Shown here one piece after another: positions 26,641 to 36,034 of a DNA stretch of 64,000 nucleotides (position 1 is its first letter; every line of letters begins with the position of its first letter). The stretch is from positions 62,001-126,000 of the forward strand of contig CAVQOI010000009.1 in NCBI GenBank assembly GCA_963714425.1, given 5' to 3'. The notes beneath the pieces are model-generated. The model ran no database searches and had not been told where the DNA came from. It worked only from the letters and a program-made list of their open reading frames with translations. The DNA is from DATCYX01 sp963714425. GTDB taxonomy: Bacteria; Chloroflexota; Anaerolineae; Anaerolineales; UBA4823. Made by a program: the position numbers and the translations under genes.

Positions 26641-27729
26641 TCACAGATCGGCGTACTTCGTTTGTGTGACTGTGTTGATCATCGCCCAGAAGTTTTGTAT
26701 GGGGGTATCTAATTGCACATGGTGCGTGGGGCCGATAATCAGCCCGCCATCCCTGCCGATCGTTCTCAGGCGGTTTTGTACTTCAGCTTTGACTTCCTCG
26801 GGTGTCCCGAACGGCAAGGTATGCTGCTCGTCGATGGACCCCCAGAAACAGAGCCGGTCGCCAAATTCCTTCTTCAATCGTTCTGGATCCAGGCTGGCAG
26901 GTTGAATAGGATTGAGAACATCCAGGCCGATCTCGACCAGCTCGGGAATGATGGGATAGATATACCCATCGGAATGATAGGCTACTTTGACCTGTGGGTT
27001 GATCACCTTTAATTCGGCGATGAAATTGGCCATGCGGGGTTTTAGATAGCGACGCCAGTGCTTTGGAGAGATCAGCATACGGGATTGCGCGCCCACGTCA
27101 TCGCCAATCCAAATCATATCCACGCCCATCTCGACCAACTTTTTGGCAGCCGCAAGATGGTAGCGATAAGGGATTTCTAAAATATGCTCGGCCAGGTCTG
27201 GGTTGAGGATGAAATCCGAGAGCAGGCGCTCGTAGCCGCGCAACGCCCAGGCGCACTCAAAGATCGTCGTGACCGTCACCCCGACGATCCAGTAATCCGC
27301 TTTGAAATCCCGCAGCACGGCAGCCGCGTTAGAATAAAGTTCCTGCCTATATGGATCGGGTCCCTTGTACGAATACACCGAGGAATCTTCCGCGAGCGGG
27401 TGTCCGGTGGGTTCGGTGTATTGCCCAACTCCATAGGGCGTTGTGTACTCGATTGGTTTCCATCCTACCCCCCACTCGTCAGTATAATCGCCGGTTTCCT
27501 GGTAGTAAGAATTTGCCCAGCCGACGGATACAAGCAGCATGTCCTCCCCAAGAGCGCGTTCCAGCTCATACGTGTTTCCGCCGCCATGCGGGTTGTGAAC
27601 CTGCTGTCCCTTCATCTGCAAGTCCGCTCTCAAGCGGTCGGCAAACTCAGGAGTAAAGCTAACTTGTAGCGGGCACCGGTCGGGGGTCTCGTGATTGAGC
27701 GCCGTGAGCACTCGCTCTCTGGGTTTCAT
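26641..27729 (-). CDS. Uroporphyrinogen decarboxylase-family protein (URO-D fold), copy 1
   Basis: 362 residues. It opens MKPRERVLTALNHETPDRCPLQ, typical of URO-D-fold proteins that are not true HemE. A (beta/alpha)8 barrel is indicated by DMIWIGDDVGAQSRMLISPKHWRRYLKP and VKVAYHSDGYIYPIIPELVEIGLDVLNPIQP. The HSDG segment stands where the corrinoid methyltransferases MtaA/CmuA carry HxC. It is the last gene of a minus-strand set with a second URO-D protein and an ABC sugar transporter, 10 bases downstream of the former. Roles of this subfamily beside sugar transporters are not established; methyl transfer or decarboxylation are possibilities only. Confidence 0.8.
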   Translation of the reverse strand: MKPRERVLTALNHETPDRCPLQVSFTPEFADRLRADLQMKGQQVHNPHGGGNTYELERALGEDMLLVSVGWANSYYQETGDYTDEWGVGWKPIEYTTPYGVGQYTEPTGHPLAEDSSVYSYKGPDPYRQELYSNAAAVLRDFKADYWIVGVTVTTIFECAWALRGYERLLSDFILNPDLAEHILEIPYRYHLAAAKKLVEMGVDMIWIGDDVGAQSRMLISPKHWRRYLKPRMANFIAELKVINPQVKVAYHSDGYIYPIIPELVEIGLDVLNPIQPASLDPERLKKEFGDRLCFWGSIDEQHTLPFGTPEEVKAEVQNRLRTIGRDGGLIIGPTHHVQLDTPIQNFWAMINTVTQTKYADL

Positions 27730-27739
27730 GGGCTAAACT

Positions 27740-28885
27740 CTAATACTTCCCGTAATCCAGCGCGGTATCGTACAGGGCGACGATGTTTTCCGGCGGGACT
27801 TGAGCCTGAATGTTGTGCACGGCAGCCAGGATAAAGCCGCCTCCGGGTGCCAGGTCGTCGATGCGACGCTTGACCTCGTCAACCACCTCGGCGGGAGACT
27901 CGAATGGCAAGACGTGCTGGGTATCTATGCCGCCCCAAAACGTAATGTCTCTCCCATAGGTTTGCTTCAGCCGCTTGCTATCCATACCGCGTGCTGAGAC
28001 CTGCACCGGATTGATGATATCGAACCCAAGGTCGATTAAGTCGGGGATGAGATCGAATGTGGCACCACACCCGTGGAAGAAGAGTTTCGCCTCCGTTTTC
28101 TTCTTAATCGCCTCGACCAGCCGGCGTTGTTTGGGCTTGACCATCTTACGGTAGGTCTCCGGGTTGATCAGCCAGCCATTCTGGGTATTGACGTCGTCCC
28201 AGTAGGTAAATACCTGGATATACTGCCCGACTTCATCGAGATAATTATTGCACGATTCGATATAGATATCGGTGATACGTTCCATAAGACGATCGGTAAA
28301 TTTGGGTTCGGTCACCAAAGTCATCAAGAAGTTCTGCATTCCAATCGTGCGCGCGGGCTGCTCAAAAATTCCGCCACCGATCACTGCGCTCCCGACCAGG
28401 GCGTAATCCGTATTCTCGAATAGCTGCTTCGCTTGTTCACCCAGCTGCTGGTTATACTCCTGGGGATCAGGTCGCGGCCAGCGATATTGATCGAGCGCCT
28501 CTAATGTAAATTCTTTGATCGGAAAATCGACCCAATCGAAGTAATACCCGCCATCTTTTGGCATGTGCAGCTTGGAACCCCACCGATCGATGAATGCATA
28601 ATAGTCCCCCTCCTCAAAGACTGTCAAGCCCGACGCTGTGGCAGCCGGCAGTTGCACCATGCGGAAATCCACGGCAAAGCGCTGCATCAGCGCTTCATCC
28701 ACATAGGGAAGCTGCTGGACATAATCCAGCATTTTGATCTCCTCAAGAGGGATGCCCAAATGCTTTTTGAGGGGGATGTAGGCACTCTTTGTGATCGAGG
28801 ATACGATTGTCGCCCCCAGGTCAATCGGAATCCGGTCTGGTTCCTTGTGATCAAGGGCCAGCTGAACTCGTTGGCGGGGGTTCAC
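27740..28885 (-). CDS. Uroporphyrinogen decarboxylase-family protein (URO-D fold), copy 2
   Basis: 381 residues, GTG start at 28885, one base after the stop codon of the permease gene. The same fold as its neighbour is indicated by MNPRQRVQLALDHKEPDRIPIDLG, and FHGCGATFDLIPDLIDLGFDIINPVQ. The HGCG motif keeps the His-x-Cys typical of zinc-binding corrinoid methyltransferases (MtaA, CmuA). That suggests a methyl-transfer type chemistry here, as inference. Only moderate similarity is visible between the two copies, so they are old paralogues rather than a recent duplication. Co-transcription with the ABC transporter is clear from the spacing. Confidence 0.8.
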   Translation of the reverse strand: MNPRQRVQLALDHKEPDRIPIDLGATIVSSITKSAYIPLKKHLGIPLEEIKMLDYVQQLPYVDEALMQRFAVDFRMVQLPAATASGLTVFEEGDYYAFIDRWGSKLHMPKDGGYYFDWVDFPIKEFTLEALDQYRWPRPDPQEYNQQLGEQAKQLFENTDYALVGSAVIGGGIFEQPARTIGMQNFLMTLVTEPKFTDRLMERITDIYIESCNNYLDEVGQYIQVFTYWDDVNTQNGWLINPETYRKMVKPKQRRLVEAIKKKTEAKLFFHGCGATFDLIPDLIDLGFDIINPVQVSARGMDSKRLKQTYGRDITFWGGIDTQHVLPFESPAEVVDEVKRRIDDLAPGGGFILAAVHNIQAQVPPENIVALYDTALDYGKY

Positions 28886-28886
28886 G

Positions 28887-29905
28887 TCATTCTGTCCGTT
28901 TGCGCAGGTAGGTGTGCATCGTCACCGAAAGCACGATAATCAAACCGTAGATCAGCTGGGTCCAAAAGCCGGTCAGGCCGACAGCCACGGTAGCCGCTTC
29001 GATGGCGCCGATGATGAAAGCGCCAATAAATGTTCCCAGAATGGTGCCCGTGCCGCCGAATACAGACGTCCCGCCCAGGAAAACGGAGGCTAAAGTACGC
29101 AACAGGTATCCCTCGCCCAGGCTCGGCCAGAAAAAGGCAACATGAAAGCTGGCTACCACGCCAGCAAAAGCGGATACCAGCCCGAGCAGCATGAATGCCC
29201 TAATGCGCGTGCGTCCGGTATGGATGCCCATCAATTCAGCGCTTTTGACGTTGTCACCGATGAGATAAATATGGGCGCCAAATTTGTGGCGGTTGAGCAG
29301 CACCCAGCCAAGGATGGCGATGAGGACTAGCCAGAGCATTTGCATTGGGAATTGGTTGTTGATCTTCCCGACCAATATGGGGCGCAGGATTAAGTCTTAA
29401 CGTAGATCAGGCTGCCGCTCTGACCCTGCGATAAGACCAGCACTGCCCCACGCCAAAAGAATTGCGTGCCGATCGTGGCAACCAGGGAAGGGAGGCCAAA
29501 TTTTACAATGATCAAGCCGTTCAGCCAGCCGATGAAGATTCCGGTGCTCAAAGCAGCGATAAAAGCCACAGCCACACTGGTGGTGGCTTTGTACGTCAAT
29601 ATGAAAGACACCATGCCCATAGCCATGATCGATGGGAAAGACAGGTCGATCTCACCAGCGATGACGACCATGGTCAACGGAATAGCCATGATAGCAAAGA
29701 AGGGTACGGTGGACATGAAAGCGTAGTAAATCTGGGGCGCCAGGAAAGTATTCGGGGCAGATACGATAAAAATCAGCCACAAGGTAAAGAAAACCCCAAG
29801 GATGCCCAGTTGGGTGCCGTAGGCGCGGGCGAGTCTGCCGATACTGAAGGGCGCTTTATAGGATCTGTCGGCTGTGGAGGTGACACCGTTGGATTGAGAG
29901 CTCAT
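28887..29905 (-). pseudogene. Ribose/arabinose-type ABC transporter permease, single-base frameshift
   Basis: The first half (from ATG 29905, AAAGGACGG upstream) has several membrane helices and the BPD_transp_2 signature ITMVVIAGEIDLSFPSIMAMGM. It reaches QGQSGSLIYVK and stops at TAA 29392-29390. Adding one base near 29395 continues in frame as DLILRPILVGKINN and into the second half (NRHKFGAHIYLIGDNVKSAELMGIHTGRTRI, GGTSVFGGTGTILGTFIGAFIIGAIEAA). The combined length of about 340 residues is normal for RbsC/AraH-like permeases. Either an assembly error or a real inactivation. It is the membrane channel partner of the ATPase and binding protein upstream in the same operon. Confidence 0.85.
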
Positions 29906-29922
29906 CACATCCGTCCTTTGCG

Positions 29923-30681
29923 TCAGTCCAGGCTGCCAGTTTCAGCAACGCGGATCATTTTTTCTATTAATGTGTCCAGATTGATGTCTTTGGTCATGAA
30001 CTGGCCTGCGACACGTCCGCGATCGATGACCACCACCCTGTCGGCGACATTGTAGACATGAAGGATATTATGGTCAATGAACACTGCCGACTTCCCCGCT
30101 CGTTTGATATCTCGCACAAAATTGACCAGTTTCGCGGTTTCATTGAGCGAGAGACCCATGGTCGGCTCGTCCAGGATGATGATTTCAGCATCGAAATACA
30201 GGGCGCGCACGATGGCGACGCCTTGTTTTTCGCCGCCCGAAAAGGTACCCACGCGCGATTCAGGGTTTACCGCTGAGGAGGTGAAACCCATGGATTGGGT
30301 CATCAACCGGTGAGTTTCCTGTCTCATCCTTGGGACGTCGAGCAAGCCCCATCGATTGACGAGTTCACGCCCCAGGAATATGTTGCGCCAGAGTGTTTGT
30401 AGTTCCGCCAGGGCACGTTCCTGGTACACCGTTTCAACCCCCAGTTGGCGGGCTTTAGGGACGGAGAGGCGATCCTCTTTTTTACCGTTGAAAAATATCT
30501 CCCCCGAGGTCGGCTGGTAATAGCCAGTGACAATCTTTATCAGAGTGGATTTTCCTGCACCATTATCACCCAGGAGACCGACAACTTCATTGCGGCCCAA
30601 CTGAAAATCGACATTCTCCAGCGCCTGGACTTCTCCGAAGCTTTTAGATACATTCCTGAGCTCTAGGCGATACTCCTCCAT
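29923..30681 (-). CDS. Sugar ABC transporter ATP-binding protein, single-domain
   Basis: 252 residues with one ATPase domain: Walker A GDNGAGKSTLIK, signature FSGGEKQGVAIVRAL, Walker B EIIILDEPTMGLS, and the H-loop in FIDHNILHV. Most transporters of the ribose class have a fused two-domain ATPase of about 500 residues; the half-size form seen here must work as a dimer. It follows the binding-protein gene after a long hairpin and is 17 bases upstream of the permease. It powers uptake of the sugar bound by the upstream lipoprotein. Confidence 0.92.
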   Translation of the reverse strand: MEEYRLELRNVSKSFGEVQALENVDFQLGRNEVVGLLGDNGAGKSTLIKIVTGYYQPTSGEIFFNGKKEDRLSVPKARQLGVETVYQERALAELQTLWRNIFLGRELVNRWGLLDVPRMRQETHRLMTQSMGFTSSAVNPESRVGTFSGGEKQGVAIVRALYFDAEIIILDEPTMGLSLNETAKLVNFVRDIKRAGKSAVFIDHNILHVYNVADRVVVIDRGRVAGQFMTKDINLDTLIEKMIRVAETGSLD

Positions 30682-30751
30682 AATCCTCTCCTATAGTCTC
30701 CCTGAGTGCGTTCATTAATTGTAACATCGGTTGTATCGGTCATGCATCAAA

Positions 30752-30780
30752 GTGACAGTCACTTCAGAAGTGACTGTCAC
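30752..30780. terminator. Perfect hairpin between binding-protein and ATPase genes
   Basis: 13-bp stem (30752-30764 with 30768-30780) and a 3-base loop, no T run. Placed after the binding-protein gene, it probably stabilises or partly ends the mRNA so that more binding protein than ATPase is made. Confidence 0.65.
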
Positions 30781-30837
30781 CTGATTGCTCGTCCTATCTC
30801 GCGGACCAAGCGCTAGATTACAGAAACCGGTTCAATC

Positions 30838-31965
30838 TCAGCGGATCTGTCGGTCTACCAGATCAACCAAGAGTTCAATGTTGTCTTTATGGGCGAAGCC
30901 CGCGCCGGTGTCGATATGCAGACCGGTGAAAGCATAGTTATGGGTGATGCAGATCTGCAAGACTGCCATATATCCTTGGAGCCATTGCTGCTGGTCAATC
31001 GCCAGGTCAGTCCAGCCACCGCGGATCGCTTCTACGGTGGCGGCGGAGAGGTCAAAGCCAGCCCCGAACACGTCATCCGGGCCCAGGCCAGCACTCTCGA
31101 AGAAGGTTTGCTGAGTTCCGGTCAGGTTGCCGTGGTCGGTGACAACCAGCTTGATATCCGGGTTGGCAGACATCAAACCTACGAAGACTGGCACTCCAGC
31201 AGCTGCATCGGCGTTGGTGGCGTCATCGATTTCCAGGTAGATGACCTCTACCCCAGAATCTTCGAGGGCATCGATAATCCCCTTGGTGCGCTCACCGCGG
31301 CCTGCCTGCGCCAGCAACCCCCAAACGAAAGCTTTGTCGCCTGATTGTAGCCCAGCGCGAACGATCGATTCTTTGCCCAGTGCCCAGCCAGCATCATAGA
31401 GAATCGCGCCCACGTAGCCAAAGCCGCTGGAGGAATATTTGGCTTGCAAGGTAGCAAGCTGGGTGTTCATGCTGGTCACAACAATGCCCTTGGACTCAGC
31501 TTCGTCCACCAGTGGGCCGAAAGCCTCATCGCCAGGGTGACCCATGACCGCGATGCCATCGGGGTTTGTCGCCATGGCTTCTGAAAATTGGGTGATCATC
31601 TTCTCGGGATTCCAATCGGACCAGACGTACTCCACGTTCGGGCCCAGGTCAGCCGCTGCGGCAACCGCGCCGTTGTAGACCACGGTCTCAAAGGGGCCGC
31701 CAGGAGCACCGCCGGGGAAGAAGACGATATTCGTGCCAGAGCACCACTTGTCCTCAGCGGCGGGAGCTGCCCCTTCGGTAGCCGCGGGTTCGCTGGTGGC
31801 GACTTCAGGAGCAGCTGCTTCGGTGGCGGGTTCCTCGGGGGCAACTTCTTCGGTCATGACTTCTGGGACTACTGCCTCTTCGGTGGGGGTCGGTTGTGCG
31901 CCACACGCAGTAAGCACCAGACTGAGCAGTATAAGTGTGATAAACCATATTGACGGCTTTTTCAT
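30838..31965 (-). CDS. Sugar ABC transporter substrate-binding lipoprotein (arabinose cassette)
   Basis: 375 residues. It has a lipoprotein signal MKKPSIWFITLILLSLVLTAC and a low-complexity Glu/Pro/Ala/Thr linker of about 45 residues that tethers it to the membrane. A Peripla_BP_4-type domain follows (NIVFFPGGAPGGPFETVVYNGAVAAA, NPDGIAVMGHPGD, TSMNTQLATLQ, LVVTDHGNLTGTQQTFF). RBS AAGGAG. It is first of the transporter operon, with a strong TTGACA promoter and a LacI-type operator immediately upstream. L-arabinose or another pentose is the likely ligand, judged from the cassette. Confidence 0.92.
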   Translation of the reverse strand: MKKPSIWFITLILLSLVLTACGAQPTPTEEAVVPEVMTEEVAPEEPATEAAAPEVATSEPAATEGAAPAAEDKWCSGTNIVFFPGGAPGGPFETVVYNGAVAAAADLGPNVEYVWSDWNPEKMITQFSEAMATNPDGIAVMGHPGDEAFGPLVDEAESKGIVVTSMNTQLATLQAKYSSSGFGYVGAILYDAGWALGKESIVRAGLQSGDKAFVWGLLAQAGRGERTKGIIDALEDSGVEVIYLEIDDATNADAAAGVPVFVGLMSANPDIKLVVTDHGNLTGTQQTFFESAGLGPDDVFGAGFDLSAATVEAIRGGWTDLAIDQQQWLQGYMAVLQICITHNYAFTGLHIDTGAGFAHKDNIELLVDLVDRQIR

Positions 31966-32124
31966 CTTTTCATCTCCTTATATGGAACAGGTGTGAATAG
32001 AATGGATCAGGAGCAACTAAGACCTCTAATGACTTATAACACCTCCTCATTCATGACTGTTTTGGCAGCCAAAGATTCTAAAGAAGAGCAGATAAGGATA
32101 TGGATTTGTATATAATCCCCAGTT

Positions 32125-32186
32125 GTTACCGTTCCCGTTATCGTTCACATGATAACTATATTAGCAAAAAAAAGGAGGGGTGTCAA
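32125..32186 (-). promoter_or_regulatory. Promoter and LacI-type operator of the arabinose transporter operon
   Basis: On the minus strand TTGACA (32186-32181), 17-base spacer, TAATAT (32163-32158). Just downstream are GTTATC (32137-32142) and GATAAC (32151-32156) as inverted arms on the plus strand, and a direct half-site GTTACCGTTCCCG (32125-32137). The GTTCCCG core is shared with the operator at 21559-21584. Confidence 0.75.
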
Positions 32187-32403
32187 GAGGTCGCGAAATA
32201 AACTGTACACTGAAATCGAGCAAATTGTTAACCATTGACGCATCCAAATGTACGCAACACCTCGGCGCGGTTCCCCTTGTTGGTCTTTGGCATTAGCACA
32301 ACAGGGTGTCACCCATTGTTTGGCACTTCTATTTCTAGAGCACTGGCAAATCCAGATTTGATCCTTCACAGTCCAGACTTCGGGTTATTTCAAGGCCAAC
32401 CAC
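32187..32403. other. Spacer between the araBD and transporter operons
   Basis: Part of the 470-base gap between the two minus-strand operons. No gene or further structure was recognised here. Confidence 0.4.
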
Positions 32404-32427
32404 ATGCACTCTCTGCCGAGAGTGCAT
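32404..32427 (-). terminator. Hairpin after the AraD-like gene
   Basis: Perfect 10-bp stem (32404-32413 with 32418-32427), 4-base loop, 7 bases after the stop codon. No T run follows, so efficiency is uncertain. Confidence 0.5.
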
Positions 32428-32433
32428 GGAATA

Positions 32434-33075
32434 TTATTGCCCATATATGTGGGTATATCGATAGTGCAATTTCTCCACATCTTCTGATGAAATGATATCT
32501 GGTTTGCCAAGTTGGAGCGCTATCCAGACGGTGGCGGCGATATCCTCGACCATCACGGCCGACTTGACGGCAGCTTCTGCATCCTTTCCGATCGTGAAGA
32601 CGCCATGGTTCTTTAGCAGCACAGCCGATGATTTTCCTATGTTTTCGATTACTTGCTGGCCAATCTCTTCACCCCCAATCAACGCAAATCCAGCACATGG
32701 GATCTCACCGCCGAATTCATCAGCCTGTGCTGTTAAATAAACAGGGATAGACTTTCCCACCGCAGCAAATGCGGTGGCATATTGCGAGTGTGTATGTACA
32801 ATGCCACCCACATCCTTCCGAGTACGATAGATATATAAATGGCTGGCTGTATCAGAGGATGGCTTTAGATCTCCTTCAATCACTTTCCCATCCATGTCAA
32901 CTATGATCATATGATCCGTCCGCAATGCATCGTACCGCACGCCAGACGCCTTGATAACCATATATCCTGTTTCTCGGTCAAGTGCACTTATATTTCCACT
33001 CGTCCAAGCAACCAGATTGTTCCTGGGCAATTCCAGATGCAATTCACAAAGAGTTTGTTTCAGTTGTTCTAACAT
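32434..33075 (-). CDS. araD: Class II aldolase/epimerase, probably L-ribulose-5-phosphate 4-epimerase
   Basis: 213 residues, slightly short for AraD (about 230). Class II aldolase/adducin fold: SGNISALDRETGYMVIKASGVRYD (phosphate-binding), IVHTHSQYATAFAAVGKSIP with the Zn-binding HxH, and LLKNHGVFTIGKDAEAAV with the third His. The family includes fuculose- and rhamnulose-phosphate aldolases, but the ribulokinase gene 8 bases upstream points to the 4-epimerase that makes D-xylulose 5-phosphate. It acts in the cytosol as the last specific step of arabinose breakdown. Confidence 0.85.
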   Translation of the reverse strand: MLEQLKQTLCELHLELPRNNLVAWTSGNISALDRETGYMVIKASGVRYDALRTDHMIIVDMDGKVIEGDLKPSSDTASHLYIYRTRKDVGGIVHTHSQYATAFAAVGKSIPVYLTAQADEFGGEIPCAGFALIGGEEIGQQVIENIGKSSAVLLKNHGVFTIGKDAEAAVKSAVMVEDIAATVWIALQLGKPDIISSEDVEKLHYRYTHIYGQ

Positions 33076-33082
33076 ACTTCTC

Positions 33083-34750
33083 TCACATACTTACATTGAC
33101 CTTGATACGCTTGAGCCTTTTCATTACATCATTTTCACCACGCCCAAAATAATCGTGCAAGCGTAAATACTCTGTATACAATTGGTCGTAGACAGTCTGA
33201 TTTTCCACAATCGGTATAAATGCTTCTTCGTGTAGCTTGGCCATCATTCGAGCAGCCTCATAGATCGAGTCGTAACCACCTGCCGCACTGCCTGCCGCTA
33301 CCGCGCCAAACATAGCGGAACCTAAAGCCGACGTTTGTTGGGATGCACTAACTTTAATTGGTCGTCCTGTCACATCGGCGTAAATTTGCATCAACAGCTT
33401 GTTCTTCTCAGGTAAACCACCGCATGCCACCAATTCATGGATGGGTACCCCATTCTGCTGGAATGTCTCCACAATTACACGTGTGCCAAAAGCGGTAGCT
33501 TCGATTAGAGCCCGGTAAATCTCTTCAGGCTTTGTAGCCAAGGTAGCACCGATCAAGAGGCCAGTCAGGTCCACATCCACCAGCACAGAACGATTGCCGT
33601 TCCACCAATCCAGCGCCAGCAAGCCGCTTTCACCTGGCTTGAGTTGTGCGGCTTTCTCTTCTAGCAAAGCGTGAACATCCACCTCCCGCTCTATTGCTTC
33701 GTGCTCATAGGATGCTGGGATGCAGTTCTCCACAAACCAGGCGAAATGGTCACCCACACAGGATTGTCCAGCTTCATAGCCAAAATATCCTGGAATAATG
33801 CCGTCTTCCACGTATCCGCACATGCCAGGTACGATCTGCTCCTCTGTACCCAGCACCATATGGCAGATGGATGTACCCATGATCATAACCATGCGTCCCG
33901 GTTCGGTCACTGTCGCCGCTGGGACGGCCACATGCGCATCCACATTAGCGATGGCAACAGCTATGCCGGGTTTCAGCCCTGTCCATTGAGCAGCCTGCTC
34001 GCTCAGTCCGCCAGCCCTCTGTCCGAGGGGCAGTATGTTGCGGGACATTTTGTCGTCGATTACAGTAGCAAGTTGCGGGTGGAGTGATGCGAAATATTCA
34101 TTTGGCGGGAACCCCTCCCGCTTGGACCATATCGCCTTATAACCTGCTGTGCAGGAGTTCCTCGTCTCCACCCCTGTCAACTGCCAAACCACCCAATCCG
34201 CGGCTTCGATCAGACGGTCAGCGGCGGCATAAACATCCGGGGCATCGTTCAGGATTTGCAGAGCTTTCGAGAAAAACCACTCCGATGAAATCTTGCCTCC
34301 ATAGCGATCGAGCCAGGCCTGGTTCATCTTACGGGCTGCTTCATTAATTTGATCCGCTTCGGGTTGAGCGGCATGGTGCTTCCACAGTTTCACCCAGGAG
34401 TGCGGTGTAGCGCGCCATTCTGGCAATGTGCACAGCGGCGTTCCATCTGCCTTGACCGGAAGCATGGTGCAGGCGGTGAAGTCGATGCCCACTCCGATTA
34501 CATCGGCAGCATCCACGCCCGATTGTTTGAGCATCTGGGGGATGGCATTTTGAAAAACACGGATGTAATCTTCCGGGTCTTGCAGCGCCCAGTCCGGCTC
34601 AAGCGACACACCACTTTCTGGAAGCTTTTTATCAATCACGCTGTTTGCATATGAATATACCGCTGTCGCCACCTCGCGCCCAGTGCGAACTTCCACCAGC
34701 AAAGCTCTTCCGGATTCGGTACCAAAATCAACGCCAATCACGTATTTCAT
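33083..34750 (-). CDS. araB: Ribulokinase
   Basis: 555 residues, typical AraB length. FGGY-family kinase that phosphorylates L-ribulose with ATP. The start YVIGVDFGTESGRALLVEVRTG is characteristic of ribulokinase. Other signatures are GIDFTACTMLPVKADGTPL, EWRATPHSWVKLWKHHAAQPEAD, WVVWQLTG, the C-terminal GEN-like segment HELVACGGLPEKNKLLMQIYADVTGRPI and the ATP-binding LGSAMFGAVAAG. It is the first gene of araB-araD on the minus strand. The upstream region (34751 onward) shows no clear copy of the LacI operator found at the other two promoters. Confidence 0.96.
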   Translation of the reverse strand: MKYVIGVDFGTESGRALLVEVRTGREVATAVYSYANSVIDKKLPESGVSLEPDWALQDPEDYIRVFQNAIPQMLKQSGVDAADVIGVGIDFTACTMLPVKADGTPLCTLPEWRATPHSWVKLWKHHAAQPEADQINEAARKMNQAWLDRYGGKISSEWFFSKALQILNDAPDVYAAADRLIEAADWVVWQLTGVETRNSCTAGYKAIWSKREGFPPNEYFASLHPQLATVIDDKMSRNILPLGQRAGGLSEQAAQWTGLKPGIAVAIANVDAHVAVPAATVTEPGRMVMIMGTSICHMVLGTEEQIVPGMCGYVEDGIIPGYFGYEAGQSCVGDHFAWFVENCIPASYEHEAIEREVDVHALLEEKAAQLKPGESGLLALDWWNGNRSVLVDVDLTGLLIGATLATKPEEIYRALIEATAFGTRVIVETFQQNGVPIHELVACGGLPEKNKLLMQIYADVTGRPIKVSASQQTSALGSAMFGAVAAGSAAGGYDSIYEAARMMAKLHEEAFIPIVENQTVYDQLYTEYLRLHDYFGRGENDVMKRLKRIKVNVSM

Positions 34751-35731
34751 ATGCCCTCCTTTATTTCAATACTAACTTTGAGTCCATCGTGCTGGTGTGT
34801 GACTGCAAATGCCTCGGAAGTCTTTTCAAGGGAATGCCATGAATGGACAGCGAACACATGTCTAAAAGCCCTTTTTTTCGTTTGCACGCAGATAAGTGAG
34901 CTTCATCCGGAGCACCAGGTTGAGTGCTAACCCCTTACGGCAGGCGATGATACCGGGAAAGGGGTTCTGAGGGAAATTTATTTCCCAGCTCAAGTATACG
35001 CTCATACCCTAATAGTACAATTGCAGATTGCGACGGGTTAATGACCACAGGAAGCTCAATAATGGATTCGCAAGTGTATTCAAATAATTATAGTTGGAAT
35101 CTCATCAATCGAGATTGTGTTCCTCACAAACATTTCTTTCGGCAGATTTGTGCAGTCAATCTCATGGAGCTTTTGAGTCCATCCTGAGACTTCGGATAAT
35201 TTTTTAGTAGCCACCTCCAGGCAGCCATCTATTGGTGACATTGACAGCTTAATGGAGCGCAGCGTCGAACGGATATCCCAATGAGTAAGCGAACATGATA
35301 ACACTTCTACCACACCTGTTCTCACCAACTAGTCCAGCCGTCTCAGCCTCCACCATTCTCAGGGACAAACCATCAAAAGCGTGCACAACCTCCTATAGGT
35401 ATTAAACCGGTGACGAAATTTCTCATCTTGCACAGACTATTCGAAAAATCATTATACAAGTAAATGGATATGGAAGATGATTAGGTTGATACGGTTGTTT
35501 TCCGTCTAAATAATAAGGGGGGATTGTGTAACTGATTACCGTCAGCACCATTACCAAGATTTATTATTGGGAAGCCGGATTTTGTCGAAAAGAACAAGCT
35601 ACCTTTACTTTGTGCGCGTCTCTGCACGATGCATCCAGGTGAGCTGGATTAGTAATATGCACGCCCAGACTTTTAGTCTGCTCCAGACGTATCATTTCAA
35701 CCCTTCACAGCTTTACCATCACACACGAAAA
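34751..35731. other. Gene-poor right end of cassette 1
   Basis: About 980 bases without a convincing gene. A minus-strand frame at 35080-35328 (82 codons; segments VVEVLSCSLTHWDIRSTLRS, DGCLEVATKKLSEVSGWT) has some protein character but no start site or family. An 8-bp inverted repeat AACCCCTT/AAGGGGTT lies near 34930-34966. The region is AT-rich and may hold decayed element genes. Confidence 0.4.
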
Positions 35732-35847
35732 TTTTGTTATATCAAACATACCGGTATAAATTTAGACCCTTGCTGAGTAAAGCAACCGCCTAATTGTCGC
35801 TTAATATATTTCCAAACAAAACTTCCGAGAACACTCACTCGGAAGTT
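35732..35847 (+). repeat. Orphan DUF35 gene tail plus terminator, copy B, with upstream arm
   Basis: 35755-35793 encodes YKFRPLLSKATA and a stop in the same frame as the end of the DUF35 gene, but no gene precedes it. A homologous hairpin terminator follows (35820-35829 with 35838-35847, then TTTTTT). Bases 35732-35759 (28 bases) are identical to 49948-49975 in copy C, and this arm is absent from copy A. Interpreted as the right junction of an inserted cassette. Confidence 0.8.
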
Positions 35848-36034
35848 TTTTCATTTCTTAGTTTAATTTTCCCGCCGAACCCCCGCAATACCGCATGCTG
35901 GTATTCCTCGATCACGCAAGGTTAATGACCCCTTCCATAATTCATCCCGCCAGGGAACAAATCTGGTTTTATGTGGAAAACTTTTTTCGAATTTAGATCT
36001 AGTGGGCAAGTGTGATCGAGGCTACACAACGATT
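35848..36034. other. Spacer between repeat copy B and the second LacI gene
   Basis: No gene or structure was recognised. It is the left edge of cassette 2 if the insertion model holds. Confidence 0.4.

Noticed and set aside
29380..29405. Programmed frameshifting as explanation for the split permease and the other split genes
   Set aside because: No slippery heptamer with a following pseudoknot was visible and the same class of genes is not known to use it; error or decay is simpler.
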